Of a DNA stretch of 64,000 nt, positions 1 to 7,788 are shown one piece after another (the first letter of the stretch is position 1; the number at the start of each line of letters is the position of its first letter). The notes beneath the pieces are model-generated. The model searched no databases and had not been told where the DNA came from. It was given only the letters and a program-made list of their open reading frames with translations. The DNA lies in assembly GCA_029254025.1 (NCBI GenBank), contig JAQWYK010000012.1, positions 1 to 64,000 on the forward strand. Direction: 5' to 3'. A program made the position numbers and the translations under genes. This DNA is from Crocinitomicaceae bacterium (lineage in GTDB: Bacteria; Bacteroidota; Bacteroidia; Flavobacteriales_D; Crocinitomicaceae).

Positions 1-24
1 TTGTAAACAATAAAATAAAACAGT

Positions 25-426
25 ATGAAATCATTTATCTCATTATTCGGAATATATATGATTATATTTCTTAATTCAGGCTGCACAAATTCTGAATCCG
101 GCAGTTCTTCAACAACAAACAACGATCCTGAATTAGTTGGCAAATGGATTAGAAAAAACAAGTATCATTTAGATTTATATAGCAATGGGATAGGTTCAAA
201 AGATAAAAATGTTGTGGTTACTGACGATATCAAGAAATTTAAGAAAGAAAGAATAAATTGGGCTTCATTCAATGATAATTTTCTTTTAATCAATACGGAT
301 GAAGAAGTAATTGGATTTAGTTATCAGGTAAAAGGTGATACTCTATTTTTAAGACAACCTGAAGATAATTTGGAGTTTTTCATTAGAGTTAGAGATGAAA
401 AAAATGAATCGACAAGAACAAGATAA
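25..426 (+). CDS. Small lipoprotein, possibly lipocalin-like
   Basis: This 133-aa protein starts with a basic residue, a hydrophobic stretch and the lipobox-like LNSGC (Cys20), followed by a Ser/Thr/Asn-rich linker, so it is probably an envelope lipoprotein. After the linker a short ELVGKW motif followed by alternating beta-strand-like segments resembles the start of small lipocalin-like folds (inference from pattern only). It is the only gene in the first cassette; the cassette's left edge appears to be exactly the first base of the window. Function unknown. Confidence 0.75.
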   Translation: MKSFISLFGIYMIIFLNSGCTNSESGSSSTTNNDPELVGKWIRKNKYHLDLYSNGIGSKDKNVVVTDDIKKFKKERINWASFNDNFLLINTDEEVIGFSYQVKGDTLFLRQPEDNLEFFIRVRDEKNESTRTR

Positions 427-481
427 TTAATGGTTCTGTCGCATTATTAAAAATTATGAACAACCACTGTAATAAAACTTC

Positions 482-550
482 TTACAACAACGTGTATAGT
501 GCATAGCTACCCTGCGGGATAGCTTCAACACCATACACGGAACGTTAGCA
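482..550 (+). other. attC-like recombination site 1
   Basis: R'' box TTACAAC at 482-488 and R' box GTTAGCA at 544-550. Between them GTGTAT (492-497) pairs with ATACAC (533-538), and an inner hairpin AGCTACCC/GGGATAGCT closes over TGC. The R'' box is the reverse complement of GTTGTAA, which fits the first bases of the window if the base before position 1 is G. Confidence 0.8.
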
Positions 551-579
551 AACATTAATAATTGTAAATACAAAAAAAC

Positions 580-1917
580 ATGAAACAAATTTTAACTGTA
601 ATTCTATTGGTAATGATCATTCTGAATGGAAAGTGTCAAACTCTAGATCAAGATTATATTACTGGGATACCAACTACCACATCTTTTGGCGGTCATCCAT
701 TAGGCCAAGACAATGATCAAGGGCAAAGCTTCACTCCTTACATCACTGGTAACCTTTGTCAATTAAAGGTTCTAGGGAATATTGACGATATGTTCATGAC
801 GTGCAATCCTAATGATTCTGTTGGGTTAGTGATTGAAGTGCATAACGGAGATGGATTTGCTGGTTCAGTTTTAGGAGTTAGTGATACACTATACTCTGGT
901 GTGATTTCAAATTCTATATTAGCATTTAACTTTTCAACCGCAATACCTATATCCTCTGGTTCTGCATATACATGGGAGCTAAAGAGAGTATCTGAGTCTT
1001 GTCAAGATCTATCAGTTAGTCTGGAGGCAGAGTTCAATGGTTCCTATGCAGGAGGTGTTGCATATAACAATGGTTCACCTGCTGGCTCTGGGCAAGATAT
1101 ACTATTTCAATCAATAACCTGCGAAGAACAAATTACAGGTGTAGACACTAGAACCGAATGTAATTCTTACACTTGGATTGATGGGAACAACTATATTTCA
1201 AGTAATAATACTGCTACGTTCAATATTGTTGGAGGTGCTGCAAATGGTTGTGATTCTTTAGTTACACTTGATTTGACAATCATCAATTCCGCTACAGGTA
1301 CAGATACACGAACAGAATGCAATTCTTACACTTGGATAGATGGAAATACTTATATAGCAAGTAACAACTCGGCTACTTTCAATATTGTTGGAGGCGCTGC
1401 TAATGGTTGTGACTCTCTAGTTACTCTAGATTTAACTATAAATAATGTATCTGATTTAACTACATCAACTTCTGGAGTAAACATAACAGCCAACAATACA
1501 GGAGTTAATTATCAATGGTTAGATTGTGATAATAACTATTCATTAATTGCATCTGAGACTAGCCAATCATTCACTGCAACAGCAAATGGCAACTACGCAG
1601 TTCAGTTAACTGAAAATGGTTGTTTAGATACCTCTGCTTGTGTAAACATAAGTACTGTTGGTGTAATTGAAAACAACTTTGGCAATAGTTTATCAGTTTA
1701 TCCTAACCCTACAAGTGGTAATTTCTCAATTGATCTTGGAGATAGTTACGACAAATCAGTTATATCAATTACTGATGTTACTGGTAGGTTACGCGAATCA
1801 AAAACAATTACTCAATCAGAAATTCTGAATCTTTCTATAAACGAATCTGCAGGAATATATTTTATCACTATTCAAGCAGGAGATAAAAAGGCAGTGATTA
1901 GATTGGTAAAAGAATAA
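580..1917 (+). CDS. T9SS-secreted protein with two 53-aa repeats
   Basis: The 445-aa product has a signal peptide (residues 1 to about 19), an unrecognised N-terminal beta-rich domain (about 20-185), two near-identical 53-aa repeats with the core ECNSYTWIDGN and NGCDSLVTLDLTI (about 186-288), a short immunoglobulin-like segment, and a C-terminal type A T9SS sorting domain beginning at SVYPNPTSGNF and ending in a Lys/Arg-rich strand. The repeat family is common in Bacteroidota cell-surface proteins. It should cross the outer membrane through the host T9SS. It is the sole gene of the second cassette. Role unknown; adhesion or surface display is only a guess. Confidence 0.85.
   Translation: MKQILTVILLVMIILNGKCQTLDQDYITGIPTTTSFGGHPLGQDNDQGQSFTPYITGNLCQLKVLGNIDDMFMTCNPNDSVGLVIEVHNGDGFAGSVLGVSDTLYSGVISNSILAFNFSTAIPISSGSAYTWELKRVSESCQDLSVSLEAEFNGSYAGGVAYNNGSPAGSGQDILFQSITCEEQITGVDTRTECNSYTWIDGNNYISSNNTATFNIVGGAANGCDSLVTLDLTIINSATGTDTRTECNSYTWIDGNTYIASNNSATFNIVGGAANGCDSLVTLDLTINNVSDLTTSTSGVNITANNTGVNYQWLDCDNNYSLIASETSQSFTATANGNYAVQLTENGCLDTSACVNISTVGVIENNFGNSLSVYPNPTSGNFSIDLGDSYDKSVISITDVTGRLRESKTITQSEILNLSINESAGIYFITIQAGDKKAVIRLVKE
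1135..1445 (+). repeat. Tandem 159-bp coding repeat, two units
   Basis: Units at 1135-1293 and 1294-1445 (the second slightly shorter) encode the same 53-residue module with few changes. Silent differences between the units suggest an old duplication kept by protein-level selection, not a recent copy. Confidence 0.8.
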
Positions 1918-1924
1918 AACGATT

Positions 1925-1977
1925 TGCTAACATTGTATAAGCCCCATTAAAACGGGGCTTATACTTTACCGTTAGCG
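1925..1977 (+). other. attC-like recombination site 2
   Basis: R'' TGCTAAC (1925-1931), a perfect 11-bp stem GTATAAGCCCC/GGGGCTTATAC around the loop ATTAAAAC, then R' GTTAGCG (1971-1977). The complement match with the core of site 1 extends over nine bases (GTTAGCAAA). No T-tract follows the stem, so this is not a rho-independent terminator. Confidence 0.88.
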
Positions 1978-2045
1978 GTCATTGTAAAGGACGACAGAGC
2001 AATGATAAAACGACAGACAAAAAACAAGTAAAAACAAAGTAAATT

Positions 2046-2432
2046 ATGCCAGAAGAACAAAAAAAAATACCTAAATGGATACTCATAGTATCGGGGCTAT
2101 TTGCTTTCATGGAACTTGGAGTAAGTTTATTATTATTCTTTACCCCGCAATCAGTCGCAGACAAAATTGACCTTAACGCAAAAGGAGTTGACTTCTTAAT
2201 TTATATGTGGGCAACACGACAATTTGCACTTGGTTTTATCTTTGCTTTTGCGACAATAAAAAAATCAATTCCGATGCTGACACTTGCATACATTTTCTTC
2301 TTGGTAATGTTTGTAGGCGACTTGATTGTTGGCGTTTTACAAAAAGACAATTCACTTATCTTTAGTGCTTTGGTAATGTGTGTAATTGCATCAACAATAA
2401 TATTTTTTATTAACAAGAATAAAATAAAATGA
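2046..2432 (+). CDS. Small four-helix membrane protein
   Basis: This 128-aa protein has a short polar N-terminus and four predicted membrane helices (roughly residues 10-33, 48-70, 75-95 and 102-122). I do not recognise the family. It overlaps the next gene by ATGA (2429-2432), so the two are probably translated together. The pair shares one cassette, which is uncommon: most integron cassettes carry one gene. Its coupling to a SRPBCC-fold protein suggests a joint membrane function, but nothing in the sequence names it. Confidence 0.7.
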   Translation: MPEEQKKIPKWILIVSGLFAFMELGVSLLLFFTPQSVADKIDLNAKGVDFLIYMWATRQFALGFIFAFATIKKSIPMLTLAYIFFLVMFVGDLIVGVLQKDNSLIFSALVMCVIASTIIFFINKNKIK

Positions 2433-2968
2433 ACATCGTAATCACAATTCTACTTGTAGTAGTTGGCATCATTGCCTTACTTTTAATTATTGCTCTCTTT
2501 CTTAAAAAAGAACATTATGTAAAACGTGAAATCATCATCAATGCGCCATCTCAAAAGGTCTTTGATTTTTTAAGGCTTCTCAAAAATCAAGACAAGTTCA
2601 ATAAGTGGGCAAAGGCAGACCCTGACAGAAAATGGGAATTTAAAGGAATAGATGGAACAATAGGGTTCATTATTTCTTGGAACGGTAACAAAAAAGCAGG
2701 TGAAGGAGAAAAGGAAATTATGGGAATAATTGAAGGAAAAAGAATTGAAACTCAAATTCGCTTTGTTAAACCAATGGCTATGATTGCAGATGTTACAATG
2801 GAGACAGAAGCAATATCCGACAGTAAGACTAAAGTCTCATTAATTAATTCTGGCACAATAAAATATCCAATGAATATATTTATTCCAATGGCAGAAAAGA
2901 ATTTCCCTAAAGACATGGATGAAAGTTTAAAGACATTGAAAGAACTCTTTGAACAAGATGGGAAATAA
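2429..2968 (+). CDS. SRPBCC-family protein with N-terminal membrane anchor
   Basis: Residues 1-25 form one hydrophobic helix; the remainder looks like the SRPBCC (START/polyketide-cyclase-like) fold, with a first strand VKREIIINAP, the helix FDFLRLLKN, and a long C-terminal amphipathic helix. Such folds bind hydrophobic ligands, but the ligand cannot be inferred. At 179 aa it has the usual length for this group including the anchor. Start at 2429 overlaps the preceding stop by four bases. It is the second gene of the third cassette and ends 10 bases before the attC site. Confidence 0.8.
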   Translation: MNIVITILLVVVGIIALLLIIALFLKKEHYVKREIIINAPSQKVFDFLRLLKNQDKFNKWAKADPDRKWEFKGIDGTIGFIISWNGNKKAGEGEKEIMGIIEGKRIETQIRFVKPMAMIADVTMETEAISDSKTKVSLINSGTIKYPMNIFIPMAEKNFPKDMDESLKTLKELFEQDGK

Positions 2969-2978
2969 ACAACGAACC

Positions 2979-3109
2979 GCTAACAGCACCTACAAGAAAT
3001 TGGCGGTTCAGTGGTTAAATGAAGCTTTGTTCTTCGTATCAAGTTTTGTGGTGGCAGAAAGTTTTGTGCTTCGAAATCGCCAACTTCTTGTAGCTGCAAA
3101 CCGTTAGCG
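2979..3109 (+). other. attC-like recombination site 3 (long form)
   Basis: R'' CGCTAAC (2979-2985) and R' GTTAGCG (3103-3109) enclose 131 bp. The outer arms GCACCTACAAGAAATTGGCG and CGCCAACTTCTTGTAGCTGC pair along about 20 bases with two mismatches. The interior is about 70 bp and resembles that of site 4. It is a long-type attC compared with sites 2, 5 and 6. Confidence 0.85.
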
Positions 3110-3168
3110 GTCATTCACACATTATAACTGATTATAAAAAATAAATTATTTTGACCAAGTAAAACAAT

Positions 3169-4092
3169 ATGGAACTATCAAAATTTTTAGATAAAATTTA
3201 TCCAAAACTTCTTTCAGAAAAAACTAAAGAGAAGAGTGAGAGGGTTATCTTATGGATTGCTTTAATAAGTTTTATAATTCATTTATTAATAATTGCGTTG
3301 ATAAAGTTTGATATTATTTTCATTTATGAACCATCCAATCTATTAAAAAATCCTATCGCTGCTATTTATACCCCTTTTTCTTTTATTTTAGTATACGAGG
3401 TGTATCTTTTAATTTACTACCTCCCAAAATCTACTTCTACTTATGTATCAAAGCAATATGAAATTATTGCTCTCATCATTATAAGGCGATTGTTCAAAGA
3501 CCTTTCAGATTTATCACTTACGTCTAATTGGTTTAACATTAAAAATGATTTGCAATTTACCTATGATTTAGTAGCATCAATCTTACTATTCTATTTAATT
3601 TACCTATTTCATATTCACCGAATAAAAGTTTACGAAACCATTAAAAATAATAAAAACTACTCCTCAAGTATTTCAAAATTTATAAACGCAAAAAAATGGA
3701 TAGCTACTGCCCTGGTTCCTTTGTTAATATTTGTAGCATTGTATTCATTTTTAAATTGGAGTATTGGTGTTTTTCAAACAAGTGATACAAACCCTATTTC
3801 TTTTAAGAACATCAATAATATTTTCTTTGAACAGTTTTTTAATATTTTAATTATTGCTGATGTAATATTATTGTTATTTTCATTTTTTCACACAGACGAA
3901 TTCCATAAGGTAATGCGAAACTCTGGGTTTATTATTTCTACTATATTAATTCGAATATCTTTTTCTGTAACTGGCATCACTAATACTGCATTGATAGTTT
4001 TTGCAATATTATTCGGTCTTTTAATGCTTGTAATACATAATAAATTTGAAAAGCAGTTAGTTGCTGAACGGATTGCAAAGAATAATGAATAG
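3169..4092 (+). CDS. Polytopic membrane protein, unknown function
   Basis: The 307-aa product has about eight hydrophobic segments (starting near residues 27, 60, 95, 140, 175, 215, 250 and 265) and a charged cytoplasmic-looking N-terminus rich in Lys/Glu. A conserved-looking segment between helices 2 and 4 (KSTSTYVSKQYEIIALI and RRLFKDLSD) may be a functional core. I do not recognise the family. It is the only gene of the fourth cassette and has strongly AT-biased codon use, like the other cassette genes. Confidence 0.7.
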   Translation: MELSKFLDKIYPKLLSEKTKEKSERVILWIALISFIIHLLIIALIKFDIIFIYEPSNLLKNPIAAIYTPFSFILVYEVYLLIYYLPKSTSTYVSKQYEIIALIIIRRLFKDLSDLSLTSNWFNIKNDLQFTYDLVASILLFYLIYLFHIHRIKVYETIKNNKNYSSSISKFINAKKWIATALVPLLIFVALYSFLNWSIGVFQTSDTNPISFKNINNIFFEQFFNILIIADVILLLFSFFHTDEFHKVMRNSGFIISTILIRISFSVTGITNTALIVFAILFGLLMLVIHNKFEKQLVAERIAKNNE

Positions 4093-4140
4093 GAAGTATA
4101 AATGTATACAAATGACAATTGATAAAAGAGAAGAACGAAC

Positions 4141-4272
4141 CGCTAACAGCACCTACCCAAAAGGCGGGGTTTCGAGCTTTGCAGACAGTTTTGTGGTAAC
4201 CGAAAGTTCAGTTCTCTGAATGAAGTTTAGTGGTAAAAATCCCGCCCTTCGTGTAGCTGCAAAACGTTAGTG
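4141..4272 (+). other. attC-like recombination site 4 (long form)
   Basis: R'' CGCTAAC (4141-4147) and R' GTTAGTG (4266-4272), 132 bp. The ends (CTAACAGCACCTAC and GTAGCTGCAAA) and an interior AGTTTTGTGGT...GAAAGTT block match site 3, so both descend from one long attC. The outer arms pair through AAGGCGGG/CCCGCCCTT. Confidence 0.84.
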
Positions 4273-4301
4273 GCAACCAGAAAAACAACAAATAAGAGAG
4301 A

Positions 4302-5414
4302 ATGAATAAATTATACCTTACGATCGGGATGGTCTTTAGCATTTTAACAACATTCTCATCTTGCAACGGTAAAACCAATACTCATAACCCACAAATTTTA
4401 ATAAAACAGGAATTTAAGAGTAGTAAAAAAACGAAACTTGATTCGAGAGCAACTGTAATTTTTCGAGACAAAAAAGAGAACTTATGGTTTATGGAAAAGG
4501 AAAAGGGAGTTTACAGATATGATGGCGAAAACCTTACTCTTTTTACTTCAAATGACGCTCTAGGTAGTTACAGAATTATAAGTGTTCAAGAAGATAGTTT
4601 AGGGAATCTTTATTTCGATACCCCAGAAGGAGTTTTCAAATATGATGGAGAAAAATTTTCCGCTTTGCCTATTGTTGAAAGTAAGGAATCTGAAGATGAA
4701 TGGAAAGCAGAACCTGGAGATTTGTGGTTTAGAATTGGATGGGATAAGAATGGACCTTATCGCTTTGATGGAGAAAATCTTTATCACTTAAAATTCCCAA
4801 AAAATCAAATGGAAGATGAATTCTACGAGAAGTATCCGAATGCATCATTTAATCCCTATGCCATTTATTCAATTTATAAGGACAGTAAGGGGAATATTTG
4901 GTTCGGCACATCTAATCTGGGTGTTTATTTATTTGACGGAAATGAAATTAGTTGGATGTATGAAAATCAATGGATAGAGACTCCTGATGGGGGGAATTTC
5001 GGAGTTCGATCAATAACGGAGGATCAAGATGGAAATTATTGGATATGCAATGCTAATTATAAATACACACTATTGCCAAATGACCAAGAAGTTGATGGAC
5101 TCAAATCAATAAACTATAAACGCCAAATTGGAATAGACATTAAAGGGAGAGAGAACTTATATTTCTTATCAATGGAACTCGACACAAACGGGGATTTATT
5201 GATGTTTGCCAACGAAGATGGACTTTGGAGAAATAATGGTAAACAACTCACTCAGTTTTTTATTAAAGACGCCGAAAGAAATATTACTCCAACATCTATT
5301 TACAAAGACATCCAAGGTGTACTTTGGTTTGGAACCGACAAACATGGTATTTATAAGTTTAACGGAAATTCATTTGAAAAATTTAAAATAAAAGCAGCCA
5401 CTAACAATATGTAA
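4302..5414 (+). CDS. Lipoprotein with two-component-regulator-type propeller repeats
   Basis: The 370-aa protein begins with a lipoprotein signal ending in FSSC (Cys21). It contains about five to six blades of the type I/V-x-x-D-x-x-G-N-x-W-F-G-T-x-x-G-V-Y-x-[FY]-D/N-G, for example near residues 50-80, 90-120, 190-220, 235-255 and 335-365. Such blades form the periplasmic sensor part of hybrid two-component systems, but here no membrane helix, kinase or DNA-binding domain follows. It may be a stand-alone envelope binding protein. It is the sole gene of the fifth cassette; its last four codons lie inside the R'' box and stem of attC site 5. Confidence 0.8.
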   Translation: MNKLYLTIGMVFSILTTFSSCNGKTNTHNPQILIKQEFKSSKKTKLDSRATVIFRDKKENLWFMEKEKGVYRYDGENLTLFTSNDALGSYRIISVQEDSLGNLYFDTPEGVFKYDGEKFSALPIVESKESEDEWKAEPGDLWFRIGWDKNGPYRFDGENLYHLKFPKNQMEDEFYEKYPNASFNPYAIYSIYKDSKGNIWFGTSNLGVYLFDGNEISWMYENQWIETPDGGNFGVRSITEDQDGNYWICNANYKYTLLPNDQEVDGLKSINYKRQIGIDIKGRENLYFLSMELDTNGDLLMFANEDGLWRNNGKQLTQFFIKDAERNITPTSIYKDIQGVLWFGTDKHGIYKFNGNSFEKFKIKAATNNM

Positions 5415-5450
5415 AATGCATTAAAACGCATTTTACATTAAACGTTATGC
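5399..5450 (+). other. attC-like recombination site 5
   Basis: R'' CACTAAC (5399-5405), perfect stem TGTAAAATGC/GCATTTTACA around the loop ATTAAAAC, R' GTTATGC (5444-5450). The R'' box is the exact complement of the core of site 4. It overlaps the stop codon of the upstream gene. Confidence 0.87.
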
Positions 5451-5508
5451 ACAATAAATCACGTCCGAAATAGTTGTGTTAAAATTCAACTGAAAATAAT
5501 TTAATGAA

Positions 5509-7131
5509 ATGCAAATAAATTTGACAAAGAGAATCGTTGTTTTGACTTGTCTTATATGCTCTTACAACGTGGTAAATGCTCAATCCTGGAGCAAATCATT
5601 TACAGCAGGAGGCTACGATTCAAATAATAAATTCTTAGGTGGTTCAGAGGTTTTACAATTAGTTAATCATAAAAGCATGCTATTTGCATCTGTCGGATAC
5701 TGGGAAGATGAGAATAACATTTGGTATGGAGGTTCTAACAACAATATTGGTTGGGGGCAAATAAATCGGTTGGATAATCCTTCTGCTATTTGGCAAGAAG
5801 ATTTATTTATGGGAGCAAACCATCTACGGCCGGAAATTCTGAAACAAATTATTTTTACAAAAGATCAATTTGGTAACCTATTAACATTTCCAGATACGGT
5901 GTTAATTGCCGCTGGCTATTCGCCTAATTATATAACGAGTATCGTTACGGTTACAAGTTTCGTAAGAAATGATGTGAATGGTACTTGGGGAGAAAGTCAA
6001 ATTGTGCAAGGGAGTTTCCCTGCAGGTGAAAACTATTCCATAAGAGATATTGAAATATATGTAGACCAGCAAACTGGATTAGAATATGTATTTGCTACTG
6101 TCGGAACACAAGGAATTTATAAAGGGAAATATAATCCTGCAGCTCCAGGTAAAATCGATTGGATATCAACAGCAGAATTTGGCCCCTTAAGTATTAGACC
6201 TTTAGGTATTGAAGTAGCGAATGGGGCGCTTCATTTTTCATCAGGAAGTAAACTCTATAGACGAATTGACGGAGTTTCGCCAAGCTATGTAATAGACCAT
6301 GACTTTAGTGACCTTGGCGCTACAATCAATTCTGCTGTAGGCGGCATTAGAGGTTTAACAAAAATCGATAACCCTAGTGGAGTTGACGATGCCTTCCTGT
6401 TGATGTGGTGCCCTGACGGTCAGTCTCAAGGAACTATTTATCGTCTCGAACCAGATGGTGCTGGAGGATTTAATCGTATTTATGAAACTAAATTATCCTT
6501 ATTGATAGCGAGTTTTTTAGTTGGGTCAAATGCGAGCTATGTTCTTGGAGCATACAATGAGTTTTACGAATATATTGACCCCATAAGCAACGATACTATT
6601 CACCTTATAGGGTTTGAAGCAAATATATCGGGAGGTGGTCATCCAATATGGAACGGCTACTATAAAGGTGGTTTGTTCGCTAAGCGAGATTCAAATGGTC
6701 AGTACTCGATAGAAGAGATAAATGGAACTATAGGCGCAAATGATACGGCTTTAGTTGCTAACAGATGCTATGTCGCTTCACCATTTCCAGGTGAATCTGC
6801 GGTCTATTTTGGTGGGTTTGATCCAAATAGTAACTCTTCAACAAACATGGCTTGGGTGTATAAGAAAGACTATCAAGTTAATGCGATAGATGATATTACT
6901 AGGCATGAAAACAATTTTGTTGTTTACCCCAATCCCGCCAGCAATCAACTTTTTATTGAAAGTGAAAATCTTGAAGATTATGAATTCAACATTATTAATC
7001 TTTTAGGAAAGAAAGTAGCATCTGGCAGGATAAATGGGCAAACTGAAACGGTTGATATTTCATCTTTACCCCCAAATGTTTATATTCTTAGAATTGCTAA
7101 TGAAGCAGTTAAATTTGTCAAAACAAACTAA
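5509..7131 (+). CDS. T9SS-secreted protein, probable beta-propeller
   Basis: This 540-aa protein has a signal peptide ending near NAQS (residue 26) and a C-terminal type A T9SS sorting domain starting at VYPNPASNQLF (about residue 467) and ending in the usual short basic tail. The middle is beta-rich with Gly/Asn-rich turns and recurrent aromatic strands, compatible with a propeller, but I see no catalytic motif. It is the sole gene of the sixth and last cassette and should be exported by the host T9SS. Function unknown. Confidence 0.83.
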   Translation: MQINLTKRIVVLTCLICSYNVVNAQSWSKSFTAGGYDSNNKFLGGSEVLQLVNHKSMLFASVGYWEDENNIWYGGSNNNIGWGQINRLDNPSAIWQEDLFMGANHLRPEILKQIIFTKDQFGNLLTFPDTVLIAAGYSPNYITSIVTVTSFVRNDVNGTWGESQIVQGSFPAGENYSIRDIEIYVDQQTGLEYVFATVGTQGIYKGKYNPAAPGKIDWISTAEFGPLSIRPLGIEVANGALHFSSGSKLYRRIDGVSPSYVIDHDFSDLGATINSAVGGIRGLTKIDNPSGVDDAFLLMWCPDGQSQGTIYRLEPDGAGGFNRIYETKLSLLIASFLVGSNASYVLGAYNEFYEYIDPISNDTIHLIGFEANISGGGHPIWNGYYKGGLFAKRDSNGQYSIEEINGTIGANDTALVANRCYVASPFPGESAVYFGGFDPNSNSSTNMAWVYKKDYQVNAIDDITRHENNFVVYPNPASNQLFIESENLEDYEFNIINLLGKKVASGRINGQTETVDISSLPPNVYILRIANEAVKFVKTN

Positions 7132-7134
7132 TGT

Positions 7135-7186
7135 GCATAACAAAACCTAAACTGCATTAAAACGCAGTTTAGCCAATACGTTAGCA
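7135..7186 (+). other. attC-like recombination site 6 (apparent last site)
   Basis: R'' GCATAAC (7135-7141), stem CTAAACTGC/GCAGTTTAG around the loop ATTAAAAC, R' GTTAGCA (7180-7186). The R'' box is the exact complement of the core of site 5, extended to ten bases (GTTATGCACA). No TGCTAAC-type box follows downstream, so the array seems to end here. Confidence 0.87.
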
Positions 7187-7202
7187 AACCGCGCCCCTCC
7201 CA

Positions 7203-7676
7203 TTGAACCAACTTTTTCTAAATAGCATCAGTACCATCATCTGCGTATTCGCAACGGTTGCGTTTATGTATTTTATTTTTTTCTATGGGTTGATCAACCT
7301 GGGTGACCTTACCTTTGCATACTTTCAAAAATTCCTCGCCGTTGAACTGAAGCCCATTGACCATTTACTCGTTTGGTTTTCGCCCTTGTTGTTTACGTAC
7401 CCGATCATCAAGTGCAAGTTGAACTATCCACGCCAACTGATGCGCATGACGCTCATGGGGATAGGGACAACTTTTTTATCCGTTGTCGGGGGAATTGCTA
7501 TCGGACTCTTTACTTAGGGAAATGATCAATCATCACCATTCCTTCTGGAGTACCTTCTTACACAACCCTTTGAGAATTATAGGACAGTCTTCATCGTCCT
7601 TGGAATAGCGACACCTATTGCAGTAGTGATGCTGCAACACGGAACGAACACCATTAGGGAAGGTACCATCGATTAA
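7203..7676 (+). pseudogene. Broken membrane-protein gene with in-frame TAG
   Basis: A reading frame with TTG as its only plausible upstream start (7203) encodes three membrane helices and stops at TAG (7515-7517). The same frame then stays open for another 52 codons to TAA at 7674-7676, and this second part holds a fourth helix (TVFIVLGIATPIAVVMLQ) and a polar tail. Together they would make a coherent four-helix protein of about 157 aa. The lack of an ATG start and the internal amber codon point to a decayed gene whose 5' end may have been lost at the cassette-array junction at 7186. If the TAG is a true end, a 104-aa three-helix protein remains. Confidence 0.6.
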
Positions 7677-7788
7677 CGGTATTTACAATACCTGCAACTC
7701 ATCGCTTTTAAGTATATTCGTGTTTTTGGCTATACTGCCCAGCATGGGACAGTATGTAACGAAACGACACGTATGAACTTTACAAAAT

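Larger units (their letters stand above)
1..7186 (+). mobile_element. Integron gene-cassette array (six cassettes, no integrase in window)
   Basis: Six attC-like sites occur at 482-550, 1925-1977, 2979-3109, 4141-4272, 5399-5450 and 7135-7186, all in one orientation. Each ends in a GTTRRRY-type core and begins with the exact reverse complement of the core that ends the previous site: GTTAGCA/TGCTAAC, GTTAGCG/CGCTAAC, GTTAGCG/CGCTAAC, GTTAGTG/CACTAAC and GTTATGC/GCATAAC. The window itself opens with TTGTAA, matching TTACAAC at 482-488. This is the signature of cassettes that circularise by G^TT cleavage. Inferred cassettes: up to 544, 545-1971, 1972-3103, 3104-4266, 4267-5444 and 5445-7180. 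All genes face right, so an attI/integrase, if present, should lie to the left. Without an integrase here the run may be part of an integron or an orphan cassette cluster (CALIN). Confidence 0.88.

Noticed and set aside
1135-1445. Coding repeat as a mobile repeat
   Set aside because: The repeat keeps the reading frame (159 bp = 53 codons) and has silent changes, so it is a protein domain duplication.
1931-1970. Hairpins at 1931-1970, 5405-5440 and 7141-7178 as rho-independent terminators
   Set aside because: They lack T-tracts, share one loop and are bounded by complementary core boxes, so attC sites explain them better.
1-7186. Insertion sequence or transposon
   Set aside because: No transposase or recombinase frame, no terminal inverted repeats and no target-site duplications are visible; the paired cores fit integron cassettes.
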